Part shown: one piece after another, positions 1 to 10,614 of the stretch
How the letters are laid out: every line of letters starts with the position of its first letter
How positions within the stretch are numbered: position 1 is the first letter of the stretch
Origin: Stratiolaelaps scimitus
Lineage: Eukaryota; Arthropoda; Arachnida; Mesostigmata; Laelapidae
Direction of reading: 5' to 3'
DNA: 64,000 nt
Assembly: GCA_019614645.1 (NCBI GenBank)
Contig: JABWDB010000034.1
Span: 1,178,001-1,242,000, forward strand
Position numbers and translations under genes: made by a program
Notes under the pieces: model-generated
Databases searched by the model: none
What the model was told of the DNA's origin: nothing
Seen by the model: only the letters and a program-made list of their open reading frames with translations

Positions 1-125
1 ACGGTTTCGAGCCCTGTAGCATAACCATTGACATCTGGCCGTTGAGAACATTTGACGTCGACGGAACCGTTCTCGCATGAGGCGATACCGAAACCAGCTG
101 TGCCGTGGACGCTACGAGTTCGCGT
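1..125 (+). mobile_element. SINE-C, 5-prime truncated at window edge
   Basis: The first bases hold a B-box-like GGTTTCGAGCCC. The body that follows shares ACCATTG, a CTCGCATGAGGC-type stretch and the ending GTGCCGTGGACGCTA with the copy at 9.56 kb (CTCATGAAGCCTTATGCC, GTACCGTGGACTAA). Three other copies lie in this window, so it is a dispersed family. The head lies outside the window. It is diverged and presumably inactive. The 3-prime limit is approximate. Confidence 0.5.
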
Positions 126-721
126 TGAAACTATTTGCCTGGTAAATACACTTCGCTTTGTACTACCGGCAATACAGCGACAAGGAACGCCGATACCTCG
201 AGTAATCTCAACGATCTCCGACGGGCTTTACGAATCGTGCGAGACACGTGAGTTGTACACAAGGCACACAACCAGGGCCAAACGAAGCCAGACCAAAGAA
301 AAAGAAATCAAATTGCCAACACAACCCTCCAACCGTCACGGCCATGATCGCGTAATGTGACGCTAACCTGCCGTTAACACGTTGGGACAGCGCGGCCTTA
401 ATCTTCTGCGGCCTTAATCTTCCGCGGCCTAACAACACGCATCGTATTGTTGTCCGTTATGGCTGCGTCAACTTATGGCTCACCGAGAAACTAGCCCACG
501 GCCGCTAGCCACCAGCGGGGCCGACACCATATCGCAACAGCTACCTGCGATATTAACTGATTGATAAACAACACCTCCCGTCTGTCCCCTCCCTCCAAAC
601 CATCGATGTAAAGCACAGTTTGGCCGGCCGATTTTTCAGCGAACCCAAAAGTCGATTAGAATTAACCAGTAAAAGCAAGAACATTTGAGCGGCAGGCGCG
701 TCATGACGCAGACATACATAC
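126..721. other. No gene seen; short tandem repeat at 392-431
   Basis: Unique-looking DNA. At 392-431 a 16-bp unit beginning GCGGCCTTAATCTTC is repeated about 2.5 times. No coding sequence is supported here. Confidence 0.5.
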
Positions 722-843
<122 letters not shown>

Positions 844-1422
844 TGAAGGAAGGAAAAAGTCAACACCGAATCCTGTGACCTGATGTGTGATCATCGATCG
901 GATCGACGCCGTCACCGATTCGTAATCCCGCTCACGGTAATGTCGTCCGCCGTCTTACGTGGCATTGTTACCTGCCGCTAGCTTACTATCGACAAATGTG
1001 CGTGTTGGCGATTTTTACTCTCAGGAGTTATCAGAGGTTTTAGTTTGTTGTTTTTTTTTGTCCTTTTTCAATTATTCATGTTTTTGTGCTATTATCTGTC
1101 ATTGGACGAATCAGCGTTCATGCAGGCAAATATTCGCCCGTCTCTCCCGAGCCGTCCATTAGCTATCCATCAGGCTATTTCCGATGCGTTCACTTGCTCG
1201 CGCCGTCTGATCGTCAACGAACAGCAGCCTGCGTCACGTCGAGCGGCACCGCAAACTCTCAAGGAACAAACATGGAAGAAAAAAGAACATGTCCGGAACA
1301 GACGAAACACGAGAAACATCACGATTTTCTTGGCTCCGTTGTCGAAGCATCCCACAGCGAACACTGTGCAGATAATGACAACGACCGATGTTGATGGTAA
1401 CGAAGCTGAAAAACAAGAAACC
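844..1422. other. No gene seen
   Basis: Mixed sequence with a T-run at 1051-1060. Open frames here overlap each other on both strands and have no recognisable domain. Confidence 0.4.

Positions 1423-1455
<33 letters not shown>
1423..1455. repeat. (TA)n microsatellite
   Basis: A simple TA array with one CA interruption, ending in TATTGTATAT. Confidence 0.9.
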
Positions 1456-1732
1456 TGTATATCAAGTACGGTGTGCATACATCTTGCACCTGTTCGGCAC
1501 ACGTGCTCAAGCTGCCTGAGATTCCGCCGGGGTGCGAAAACCTGCATGTGTCAGAGGTACCGGTCAAGGCAAGAATCAGCCAATGTCTGCAGTTGTTGTC
1601 CAGGCGAAAATTGACGCCGGCCGGCGGTACTGTGCACCGGCCGCTCGGTGGGCTTGCACCTATATTATCGTCGATAGGTGATTCGCTGCGTGTACGTCAT
1701 CACCCACGTTCTTCTAACGTTATAAATAGGTG

Positions 1733-1825
1733 ATATACATATGTATTGTACATGTATACATATATATATATATATATATATTGTATACATATGGCCACAT
1801 GTATATATATTTATATATACATGTA
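1733..1825. repeat. Compound TA array with GTATAC flanks
   Basis: Two TA tracts separated by GTATACATATGG. The first lies between GTATACATAT on the left and ATTGTATAC on the right, which are near-inverted. A TATAAATAG sequence sits just upstream at 1720-1728. Confidence 0.85.
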
Positions 1826-2999
1826 ACCACCTCCAACGACCTGTGCGCGTCCAATGCGACAAAAGCATCGAATACCTCCGAACGTTATGGAGGTATGCCA
1901 AGCCGTCACTGCTAATCGGTCAAATGCACAAGATACGGTGCGTCGAGCAAACCTACGCAAGCACCACGTAGCTCTGCGGCGAGCGTCGCGGAACTCGTGT
2001 ACACACGTACGCCAAAGGAAGTGGCCCAAAAACGAAGAACAAATGAGACAATTGCTTTCCTAGCGAAGGTGAGCCGGCGTCGCCGCCACCGCCGCCACCA
2101 CCGATTCTCGTTCGTTTCGAGGAGATTTACGCCTGGCCTGCCGTTGTTCGCTGTTGCTTGTTGTTGCTTCTGCATTAGCACGAAACCGCTATGCTTTGGT
2201 CTGCTTGCCAGTCTGCGCGATCGATATGGAGCAGCAGCAGCAGCAGCAACAACCAGCCAGCGTTGTGAGGTAACACCAAGCTAACGAGAGATAAGACGCG
2301 AGGTTACATTGCTTCTACTGCTGTTGCTGCTACTCGTAGCGCCGTCGATATTGTGGTCGCTGTCATCATTACGGTGATATCGCATTTGTTGCCGGTACAT
2401 CGACGATATACGGAACAACAAAAAAAAAACAACGCGCGCAAGCGACGAAACCCGAGGCGATTCCGCGCCACGGCCAGCCCAAGCAGGAATTGGCGGTCGG
2501 CACCAACGACGAGCTGATGCCGGCGGCCCACGACGCTATTGTACATGGACATCAACGTGGACATCTATATATGGCATAGTTTGTTAGGGAGGTTGCGGCC
2601 GCTTTCGATGCATGTATCTCTCACACACACACACACATGCATGGATCTATGCATAGATGACTATTTTACTATTTGGCTGTATGCTGAGCTTCTCTCGCGA
2701 TCTCTCTTCACCATTTTTTTTTCTTCTGCTGCTGCTGCCGCCGAGACGATGTTCTGCCGGATACACGGTTTGTTTGCAGCGTGTTTCGCTGACACGTAAT
2801 TACGCCGCACAATTATGCCGGGCGGGCTCTGTGCCCCATGTGTGTCTGTATGCGAGAGGTGCCGTTCGCTAACGCGCCCCATAACGATCACCATAGAGGC
2901 ATCGCTGTCTGGTCTGCTCAAGCGTCTGTGCCTCTGGACCTATGCGAGGGTATTCGTCTGCGCGGCTAGATTGAACCGCCGCTTCGTCAACTGCTAGAG
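1826..2999. other. No gene seen; CAG run and (CA)n inside
   Basis: Mixed sequence with a CAG run at 2231-2250 and (CA)n at 2621-2638. No coding support beyond chance-length frames. Confidence 0.4.
2231..2250. repeat. CAG/CTG triplet run
   Basis: About six GCA/CAG units followed by CAACAA. Triplet runs of this type recur across the window, mostly in GC-rich blocks. Confidence 0.85.
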
Positions 3000-3042
3000 C
3001 TATATATATATATATATATATATACATATATATATGTGTATG
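3000..3042. repeat. (TA)n microsatellite
   Basis: A TA array that includes the short palindrome ACATATATATATGT near its right end. Confidence 0.9.
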
Positions 3043-3443
3043 CAATGGAAATCTGCTCACACAGACGAAGATGCCGACGATACATTTCACAGAAGCCATC
3101 ATGCCCCCCCCGCTCTTCCAACCTCCCCTATACACTCACCATATTACTCGACTCATCGACGTCATCATCATCGTCATCTGCTCGTTATCGAAATCGTCCA
3201 TCCGCAGCCGGCGAAAGCCAAGCGCCAAGCCATATTCATTCATGGCTTTACTCACCAACAGCGGCTTGTAGATGATGCCCTGTGCGTGAGCCGTGGGGCG
3301 GCGGCTGTTCCCTACAACCAACGGGCGACAATTACGTCAACGACAGCCATTCTCTGTGTTTGTCCGTGCGTCTTCCATCTCTGCGAGTGTTTGGGCCGCC
3401 GGACACGTAGTCTGCTGACTGTACTTAAGCGAGCACGTGCGTG

Positions 3444-3477
3444 TGCTGCTGCTGCTGCTGTTGTTGCTGTTGTTGGT
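3444..3477. repeat. CTG/TTG triplet run
   Basis: TGCTGCTGCTGCTG followed by TTGTTGCTGTTGTTGG, an imperfect triplet array. Confidence 0.85.
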
Positions 3478-3849
3478 TGTTGGTTGTCGTCGGCGGAAAT
3501 AATCCAAATCATGGGGCGCAATTATGGAGCGTAGTCGTAATCGATAGGTATTATATTTATGTTGGGTATGCTTCATCACCAATGCGTGTCCGTAGCTCTG
3601 GCCGTGTCGCCGTCGATTCTGATACGATCGGTGCATAGAACCAATGCGCTGCTTAGGGGGTTGTTATACGGACGGACGATTTGCCAGACGGAGAAAGGCT
3701 TTCATGTTATGAGAAGGTATATAGCGGACAACGCTGTGTGTGATAGCCGACTACCTGGTACACTGCAATAGGACGCTTAAGCTAACAGCGAGCAAGATGT
3801 CTGCCTTGCTGGATGATGTCCAGATTGATTTCGATCGAGTGAGGTCGAG

Positions 3850-3878
3850 TATTATTATTATTATTATTATTAATTATT
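3850..3878. repeat. (TTA)n microsatellite
   Basis: Eight or so TTA units ending in TTAATTATTA. Confidence 0.9.
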
Positions 3879-5030
3879 ACTTTCCAGCTGGAGGAAGCTG
3901 ATTGATTGCTATAAACAAACAAAATAGTACACCGGGAAAGCTAGATGTGGAAACTCGTGGAAGTGCGACCGAGCGATATATTATCGATAATACTATCTAG
4001 CCGAGTCGAATCGTTCGTGTCCACCTAGCTCCGATTGGGTCTCAAGGTGTCACACACTGTTTTGAGAGACCACTCCATGTATCTTATTCAGTATCTGATT
4101 ATTATAATACAAGTCAAGGAGTAAAAATTGGGCCGGGTAACTCTGCAGTGCCAACAACAAGCAAATGTACCCTGTCTCATGATCTGTTCGCACCGCAATC
4201 GAATACATGAGTCGTAGACCAGAAGTGATTCTTGTGCGTCGCTTTAAACATTGTTGAGCTAAATTAGTTCCACCTCGGCAAGGGCCGCAGGCTGTACACG
4301 TACGTACGCCAACATAGTGCCACCATCAGTTTGGCTCGTCTCCGCCACCGCCGCCGCCGCACATGAACCCGGCACGCAATCCACATGATCGAATTATCCA
4401 TTTGGCCGAAAAAACGCCCGAGCTACTCTCCTCTGTCTGGTCTGATTCGATTGAGAAGGTATCCGCGCCCGCAATGCCTTTCCCTTCGGCCGAGCTGATT
4501 CACAGCCTTTTCCTCTAAAGCGATTATTATGAGTCATCTAGCAAACACACCTTCGAGTCAGCACAACCGATTCGTGTATAAATAAGCCCTTATGCCTTAT
4601 GAGATTATACCTATATATATATATATATTCGTTTATTGGGCCAACGATCACTCCAATCTCCGCGCCACGGGCGAAGCATTCGACGACTTGGTATACAAGG
4701 TCTTCTACGCAACTGTACACTCACTCGGGGTACATAAGTAAATTCGCAGAACCGCGCGCGCGCGGGCTGCCGCTCTGACCTACGGAGGGAAATCAGTCGC
4801 TGGGGGCCACTATTGGCTCATCGGTGTTATTATTTCGAATATATTGTATAATCTATTGCAATATACGATCTTGATTACGCTCTCCCACGCTCTGCCGTCT
4901 CTCGAAAAAGGTAGACAGGTTGAGTGATCGATGAGATCGAACCGTAGAAAACAACGTTCGAGGCACGAGGCTCAGCAGGGTAGTATTATACTGTTATTAC
5001 TAGTGCTTGAAGATACCCCAAGGTTTGATT

Positions 5031-5321
5031 ATGTCACTATGGGTGGTTGGCACCTTGTGGGGCTCAAGAGGCGCCCCCCTCCCCTGGATACTGAAGGCGA
5101 AGCTGTGCCCGAGAATAGTGACGCAGTGCTTCAACGACTTCAACAGCATCTACAAAAAACAACAAGAGCAGCAACAACAACAACATAAGCAGCAGCAGCA
5201 GGTTCAAGGATGTGCTGACCCTGTGGTCACGGACGTGCTTTGGCTAGCAATGGCCCGACTCCACCTGATCCAGCAACCGCAGTCTGATCAGCAATTGTTG
5301 GCCCCCAAGACAGCCTCCTGA
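5031..5321 (+). CDS. Candidate 96-residue glutamine-rich reading frame, unknown
   Basis: The frame starts at an ATG and ends at TGA. The first 25 residues are mildly hydrophobic with three Trp (MSLWVVGTLWG...). Then comes a section with two Cys (LCPRIVTQCFNDFNSIYKK), a Gln-rich tract with one His at about residues 44-58, and a tail rich in Leu and Gln. Third codon positions in the middle part are mostly G or C (AAG GCG AAG CTG TGC, GTG ACG CAG TGC TTC AAC GAC TTC AAC AGC ATC TAC), as in real genes of balanced GC. A TAG at 5001-5003 could serve as a splice acceptor. No family is recognised. It may equally be a chance frame extended by a CAG/CAA repeat. Confidence 0.25.
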   Translation: MSLWVVGTLWGSRGAPLPWILKAKLCPRIVTQCFNDFNSIYKKQQEQQQQQHKQQQQVQGCADPVVTDVLWLAMARLHLIQQPQSDQQLLAPKTAS

Positions 5322-6260
5322 TGCTGTCAATCGGAGCACGATTGTGATTATTACTGGCAACTGAACCATGAGACCTATTGCTTCGGCCTATTCCCCATGA
5401 ACAGGGAACAATCAGAGACAAACAATGTAGTAGAAATTTCTTCTGATCGGATTGGGCCTAGAGTTATCCATATATCGATGCTTCGTTACCGATATATGTC
5501 TTCTGTAGCCTACGGCAAATCCCCGAGCTACACACGATATACTCTGCCTATGGGTATTTCGCTTTCTCATCGGTGATCTACACAGCTCACAGAGTCGCGG
5601 GCCCAACCCCTATACGAGATAATGATTGCATACTTTGATGAAAGTTTATCAACGTTGAAAATTCCATTTATTATTAATTTCAAAGCTAAAACACAATTAG
5701 AACTCTTAGACGGTTCAATTAAGATTTGGGGGAAAGAATGATTGATTGCACTGCTAAAAAATAACACGTTACATATATATATATATATATTACAAGTGTC
5801 CCGAACAACAGAGAGTAGCTCAGTTCAGCTGGTAAAGTCATTGCAGTAATTTTGCGGTAGTTATAGTGCTGTTGTTGTTGCTGTTGTTGTTGGCAGTGTT
5901 ACGTCTAACCCCGAGGATCACTTCGATCTGATGAGTCCGCCGCCTGCCGATCCGCCCGACAGCAAGCAAGTCCATCTGTCTGTTGATCCGAGCTATCTGA
6001 TCGTTGTGCCGTCATGTGCCCAATTACAAAGGTCAGGAATCTGATACAAGCGACAGCGGTGACGTGGACGGCCCGAGCCGGGTGAGCTTTTTCTAGGAGA
6101 GCTTAGCTTCTCTTATCTGGCCAACACTTTTCCATTATGAAAAGGTACGACCGATCGACAGTCAGATGATAACCGGAGAGGAAGACCGAGGATGCTGCCA
6201 AATGGGGGTGCAGCTGGAAGACGTTGAAAGCGAATCCGATTGGAATCCCTGTTAGCCAAT

Positions 6261-6323
<63 letters not shown>

Positions 6324-6338
6324 TGTATATATATATAA
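6261..6338. repeat. Compound (CA)n(TA)n microsatellite
   Basis: A short CA run leads into about 50 bp of TA, then AGATG and a second TA tract. Confidence 0.95.
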
Positions 6339-6783
6339 TCGCGCAGCCTCGCTCTCGTCAAGCAGTGTCTGTATAATATGTCGAATGTGCGCTTAATAAA
6401 TAATTTTCTAATTGATCGTCAAATGTAACAATCCTAATATCTGCACCGCTTATCGCTTCGAAGAACGAGAAGAACGACGCAGCGCGAGGGTTAGAGGGGA
6501 GGGTCGTTACCGTGGACATAACCGGGTATATACCTCATGCGCACAGATTTATTTGCAGTGATTTGCGGTGATGCTACGCAGTGCCCGTCTACAGTACCCG
6601 TTCGTCCCACTCGGGCGATACGACGCGATGCGACATTAGCTCCATCGATTGTGTCGGCGACCGTGATTCGGGATTCGCCGTCGGTCAACAGATACATCTG
6701 CAGCGGACAGACCAAACGCCTGAACGGTCTACGGCCGCTGCCTAGGTATCGGTGTGGGTGCACACGACAAATAAATACTATAG

Positions 6784-6818
<35 letters not shown>

Positions 6819-6830
6819 GTAAATAAATAC
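6784..6830. repeat. (AAT)n microsatellite with AAAT-type tail
   Basis: About ten AAT units, followed by AAATAAGTAAATAAATA. Confidence 0.9.
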
Positions 6831-7224
6831 ATTTGACTTGAATTGGCTCGACTCGTTAATGCAGACCTGCTCCTGTCTAAGGAGCTTGCGACAGTTTCAA
6901 AAATCAAAGTGGTGATCGATCGTGACAAACAGACGCATGTGGCAATGTGCGCTTGTGCCTGTTCCCGTATACGTTACTCGACGGTGAGCGTTTTTCACAC
7001 CGTTTCGCAGGTCGAATGGCCTGCTCAGCTTGGTAACTGTGTGGTGAACTGAGTCGCGTGCACCATCCTTGTTGTAGTTCTCTTCCTAAATATGATTAGA
7101 TATAGTAAATATTGCGATACAAGCGTACATGAACCGGCGTGACATTGTCTCAGAGACGACTGTTCTGTATCCTTGACGGGGGCTCCGGCCACGTTTGCAT
7201 ATGTCGACATTCTACGGGGGGGGG

Positions 7225-7435
7225 ATAAAGGTAAAAGGTAAAGGTAAAGCTTTATTGCTTTATTAAAGGAACCGCATATAATGCTTAAGTTCTCTTATAT
7301 GTCATGCTAAGGGATTCGAACCTGCGGCCTCTGGCTTTTTACAGCCAGAGAATGGTGGTGTTGGAAATCATTGGACATCGTACCCATTTGCCACCTTGCG
7401 GAACGTACTGGCGTTATGTGCATTCTCGCATCAGC
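7225..7435 (-). mobile_element. SINE-A, near full length
   Basis: Read on the minus strand this has a tRNA-like B box CAGGTTCGAATCCC (complement of 7313-7326). The family body follows (CATATAAGAGAACTTAAGCA, then GGTTCCTTTAATAAAG), then a tail of CTTTACC/TTTACC units next to a run of nine G. The head upstream (7330-7420) keeps CTCTGGCTGT. Eight other full or partial copies were found here. SINEs of this build are copied by LINE reverse transcriptase; no partner LINE is visible. Confidence 0.7.
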
Positions 7436-7611
7436 GTAGTGGACACGGCCGAGGGAACGGGCAGTGGCACTTTCTATTATAGAGCGGCCATAGGTGACAC
7501 CTGCTATTTACTCGTTCATCTCTTGTACTTCGTCTTAAAAACTAAACTCTTCCGAGTTGACTCTCGGCGTCTTCGTGCTGTGCCACCGGTAATGCTGCGA
7601 TTATAACTGTG

Positions 7612-7812
7612 ACTCCGGGTTAGACTTAGCCGTCAGCGTGGTGGCTTGGACAACGAAGTCGTCGCTCTGGCTGTAGGTAACCAGGGGCCGCAGGTTCGAG
7701 TCCCTCGACTTGGTCCCATATCTGGGAGAGATTAAACACGGTAACAATACCGCCTCCCGGTCATCTGGGACCGTTCGCTCCCTCGCGAGATTCGATCTCT
7801 CACCTGAGCAAA
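7612..7812 (+). mobile_element. SINE-B, full length with A tail
   Basis: The head CAGCGTGGTGGCTTGGACA and the B box CAGGTTCGAGTCCC lie about 60 bp apart, as in a tRNA-derived RNA polymerase III promoter. The body (ACACGGTAACAATACCG, then GGTCATCTGGGACCG and GATTCGATCTCTCACC) is unlike SINE-A, and the element ends in a run of A. The head closely matches the SINE-A copy at 62.2 kb. This is the only copy seen in the window. Confidence 0.65.
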
Positions 7813-8071
7813 AAAAAAGAGTTCGCTTGCGAAGTGAAGAAAGTTGCTAAACAGTGAACAGTTTTATATATAAACTAAAAAATGTAGATTTTATGTGTGC
7901 AATTAAATATTTTCTGTAATGTTCGGGTGGTCATGCACCTCTACTAATAGGAGTATCCGGTATTGTACCCTGCGCTGCTCGTGTACCTTTTAGTACGGCT
8001 TTTATTTTCATGTTTATTATGATGTGGTACATACATTTTTATTTTTGATATTTTTTCTCTTTTTCGAGAAC

Positions 8072-8105
8072 TTAAGCATTGTGAAATTGCAGTTCCGACA
8101 GTAGG
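8072..8105 (+). mobile_element. SINE-A body fragment
   Basis: GAGAACTTAAGCATTGTGAA followed by ATTGCAGTTCC matches the centre of SINE-A. Head and tail are absent. A 14-bp palindrome AATTGAATTCAATT follows at about 8115. Confidence 0.6.
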
Positions 8106-8869
8106 CCTTGATTTGAATTGAATTCAATTACAGTTTATTTATTAGCCTAATAAACCTTCTCGTTACACTGCAGCGTCATCGTCAGCACAATCCACTGAAC
8201 GCATCTGGACAGCCAAACAACAGGTCCTATGGTGGTAGCGGCTTCGTTGCTGCAATATAGCTATCCGTATAGCTATAGTGCCGATGTCGGCAGGATCGAA
8301 CAGCGTAGGCGACGATTATGTTACTCTCGCCTACGCCCCCGCCGACTGCTACGGACACCATAGACCCCATGGTCAGGCAAGCGGCCGCTGGCTCGGCGCA
8401 GGCAGGCCGTTGCTGGTTCAATAGTTCATTTTCGCAACAGCCAATTGGGCTCCCCGGTGCCGACCCCACGCGCCTCACTCTATCTCGTCTCATCTCGTGG
8501 TGTCGCCCGGCGGCGTTCCGCCGATCCGGGCGAACCCGCGATTTCACCTATTTCCACCGCTGTTTCTAGTACCCGTATCGACTTTCGGTTGCTGTTCTAC
8601 CGCTGCTGCAGCTCCCCGGGGTGGTGGGGAGGCGGCGGGGGCGGCTCTGAACAGCTGACGCCTGCATCTGACTTACGAATGAAGCTGTGTCTGTCCGCAA
8701 GCTCACAGACGCACCGCACACACACGCCGACGAAGGCAAAGGGCCCCACAACGGGGTCCCAGCAACAATCGAACACGAGGTGTGATTAACACGGGATCAA
8801 AATTGGCAGCGGTAACAACGCAGGGCGGGAGGCAATTCGTCGGCGATGCCCATGAGGCCCCAGCGACGC

Positions 8870-8931
8870 TGGCCCAACGACAAGGGCCCAGCGACAAGGG
8901 CCCAACGACGAGGGCCCAGCGACGAGGGGCC
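8870..8931. repeat. 14-bp GC-rich tandem repeat, about 4 copies
   Basis: The unit is GGGCCCARCGACRA (R = A or G), in four near-identical copies starting at 8870, 8884, 8898 and 8912, with a partial fifth. A related GGCCCCAGCGACGC lies just before. The period is not a multiple of three, so the array is unlikely to be maintained as protein. Confidence 0.85.
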
Positions 8932-9133
8932 TATCAAACGATTCGGCGGCGGCGGCGGCGATAGACGAACGGATTGGACAAACGATAGCGCCAAGCACAA
9001 AAAAACGTCGACAACGACAAAATGCCGACCAAGACAGCGTTCACCGAACAAAAACGTGTACAGGAGAAGAAACAATGAATTGTTCGCGCGTTCCGACGAA
9101 TCGAGACACAGAAAGCGGCGGACGGCAGCGGGG

Positions 9134-9141
9134 TATAAAAG
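9134..9141 (+). promoter_or_regulatory. TATA-box-like motif
   Basis: TATAAAAG in a GC-rich setting (GGGG before, GCACCCCC after), the classic look of a core promoter TATA box. No convincing initiator was found 25-35 bases downstream, and no gene was recognised after it. Confidence 0.25.
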
Positions 9142-9421
9142 CACCCCCATGATGACCAGCTCGTGGCTCGCCTTTGAAACAGCGAGCAGAGTGAGATCGA
9201 GTGGGTGACCAAATGGTGGCTGACCATGTGAATGAATGAGTGATCTCTTTGTTTTGTCGATTTGAGCCGCGAACGCTGACAGTGCCGTCTCTCGCGGTCA
9301 AATTGTAGCAGTTTATAGCAGTCGTCATCTTTATACATAGATTATCGCTGCACATTGCAACGGACACTGGCGCTTCTCTTCGGCCGAACGGCGGGAATTA
9401 ATCGCAGGCAATACCATCGTC

Positions 9422-9456
<35 letters not shown>
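9422..9456. repeat. (TA)n microsatellite with palindromic core
   Basis: The right part forms a perfect ACATAT...ATATGT palindrome. Confidence 0.9.
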
Positions 9457-9562
9457 GTGCATAGGGTGAGGCAAGAGATCATCCAACACAGGCCCAGCAA
9501 CATCATTATTTTAATAGCACAGCTATACAGCATTTCAAACCGTTCTAGATATTCTCTTCAGG

Positions 9563-9782
9563 GTTGAGCCCGGTGGCGCCTGGTGGTGCATTCGTGTGCG
9601 CCTTGTAATCGGAGGCGGAGAGACACGTAGGTGCACGGCCGGTTCTATCCCCACCATTGTTGCACATTTACATTTCAAGGGGTTGTCGGTCTCATGAAGC
9701 CTTATGCCGAAAGCAGTTGTACCGTGGACTAAGTTAAATGTTGGTTGTGGATCAGCCCGGAGAATGTATTTATTTATTTAAT
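9563..9782 (+). mobile_element. SINE-C, full length with target-site duplication
   Basis: The tRNA-like head contains GGTGGCGCCTGGTGGTGC and a B-box-like GGTTCTATCCCC at about 9640-9651. The body ends CAGTTGTACCGTGGACTAAG, and the 3-prime tail is TATTTATTTATTTAAT. It is bracketed by TATTCTCTTCAGG (9550-9562) and TATTCTCTTAAGG (9783-9795), a 13-bp direct repeat with one mismatch. This is the mark of target-primed retroposition and defines the ends. Confidence 0.75.
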
Positions 9783-10009
9783 TATTCTCTTAAGGATATC
9801 TATAGCGGAAGGTGTTCTTAGAGCCGCATTTCACTTTGCATACCGGGGATGATCGTACAATTGTCGCCCACCTTTAAAACTCCGACATTTTAGACAACTC
9901 AGCGTCAACGCGCGTATTCGTATTGATACATTGCTTCGAAATTGCGGGTTCACCTGTCGACTGACTTGTCCGATCAACTCGTTAGCTCATCTGATCAATT
10001 CGCGAAGCA

Positions 10010-10085
10010 ATGATGATGATAATAACAATAATAATAATCATCATCATCATCGGCATCACCACCACCATCGCCATAATAATGATAA
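10010..10085. repeat. Imperfect triplet array (GAT, AAT, CAT, CAC)
   Basis: Successive short runs of related triplets over about 75 bp. Confidence 0.85.
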
Positions 10086-10356
10086 TATCCCTCAAAATCA
10101 TTGCCAGCTGTGCCTACGACAAATTTGACGTTTTTCAAACGAACAAAAAACCAACAAACACTCTTCAAATATCAACAGTCGTGACAGCCACTCTCGGACG
10201 TCAGGACAGCACTTTCTCGACGTCGCCAACATCCACCAGCAACTACCAGCAGCGGTAGAGTCGTCGCTGCTAGCTACAACGGCAGCAACGACAAATGATA
10301 CACGTTTGCCGTCGCCCGCAGTCAATGATAGGTAAAAATGGTCTTCTTTCTTCGAA

Positions 10357-10394
10357 CCCCCAACCCCCTCTCCCCCCTCCCGCCCCCCTCCCTG
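10357..10394 (-). other. G-quadruplex motif on minus strand
   Basis: The plus strand has five runs of three to six C separated by one to three bases (CCCCC AA CCCCC TCT CCCCCC T CCC G CCCCCC T CCC). The minus strand therefore fits the G3+N1-7 pattern several times over. Confidence 0.7.
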
Positions 10395-10563
10395 CACACC
10401 CCTTCTGTCAGCGTCGTCTTAGCAGCAGCAGCAGCCCCTTTTTGTCTTCTTCTATCAGCGTGAACACACAAACACACGATGTTCGGTCGGCGTCGTACAA
10501 CAACCGACAACAACGAAATCATTTACTGTCGGTTATATTAGGTCTCCTCCTCTTCCTCGTCAT

Positions 10564-10614
10564 TCCCAACCCCAGCGACCACCCCCGATCTCCCACCCCC
10601 CCGTCGGTTTCCCC
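10564..10614 (-). other. Second C-rich, possible G-quadruplex tract
   Basis: C runs (CCC, CCCC, CCCCC, CCC, CCCCCCC, CCCC) spaced by up to eight bases, about 170 bp after the first such tract. It fits the motif less strictly because some loops are long. Confidence 0.5.

Larger units (their letters stand above)
3043..5030. other. No gene seen; triplet repeats and short TA array
   Basis: Contains a CTG/TTG run (3444-3477), a TTA run (3850-3878), a 14-bp palindrome TATTATCGATAATA (3979-3992), a GCCGCC stretch near 4345 and a TA array (4612-4629). From about 3770 to 4930 the sequence has frequent stops in all frames. Confidence 0.45.
5322..7224. other. No gene seen; TA, GTT and AAT repeats
   Basis: Holds TA arrays at 5773-5791 and 6261-6338, a GTT/GCT run at 5869-5892 and an AAT run at 6784-6830. 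The TA array at 5773 ends in ATTACAAG, a flank seen beside other TA arrays. No coding support. Confidence 0.45.
8150..9421. other. GC-rich block without a supported gene
   Basis: Roughly 8300-8960 is GC-rich with open frames on both strands, none with a recognisable domain. It contains the 14-bp tandem repeat at 8870-8931 and leads to a TATA-box-like site at 9134. Confidence 0.4.

Noticed and set aside
5926..5960. CTGATGAGTCCG, which resembles a hammerhead ribozyme core
   Set aside because: No GGAC-GAAA partner follows at the right distance and no stem II can form. Only the short core string matches.
7691..7704. B box and clover-like head that could be a tRNA gene
   Set aside because: The acceptor arms do not pair, and a SINE body and A tail follow, so it is a tRNA-derived retroposon, not a tRNA gene. 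The same holds for the other B boxes.
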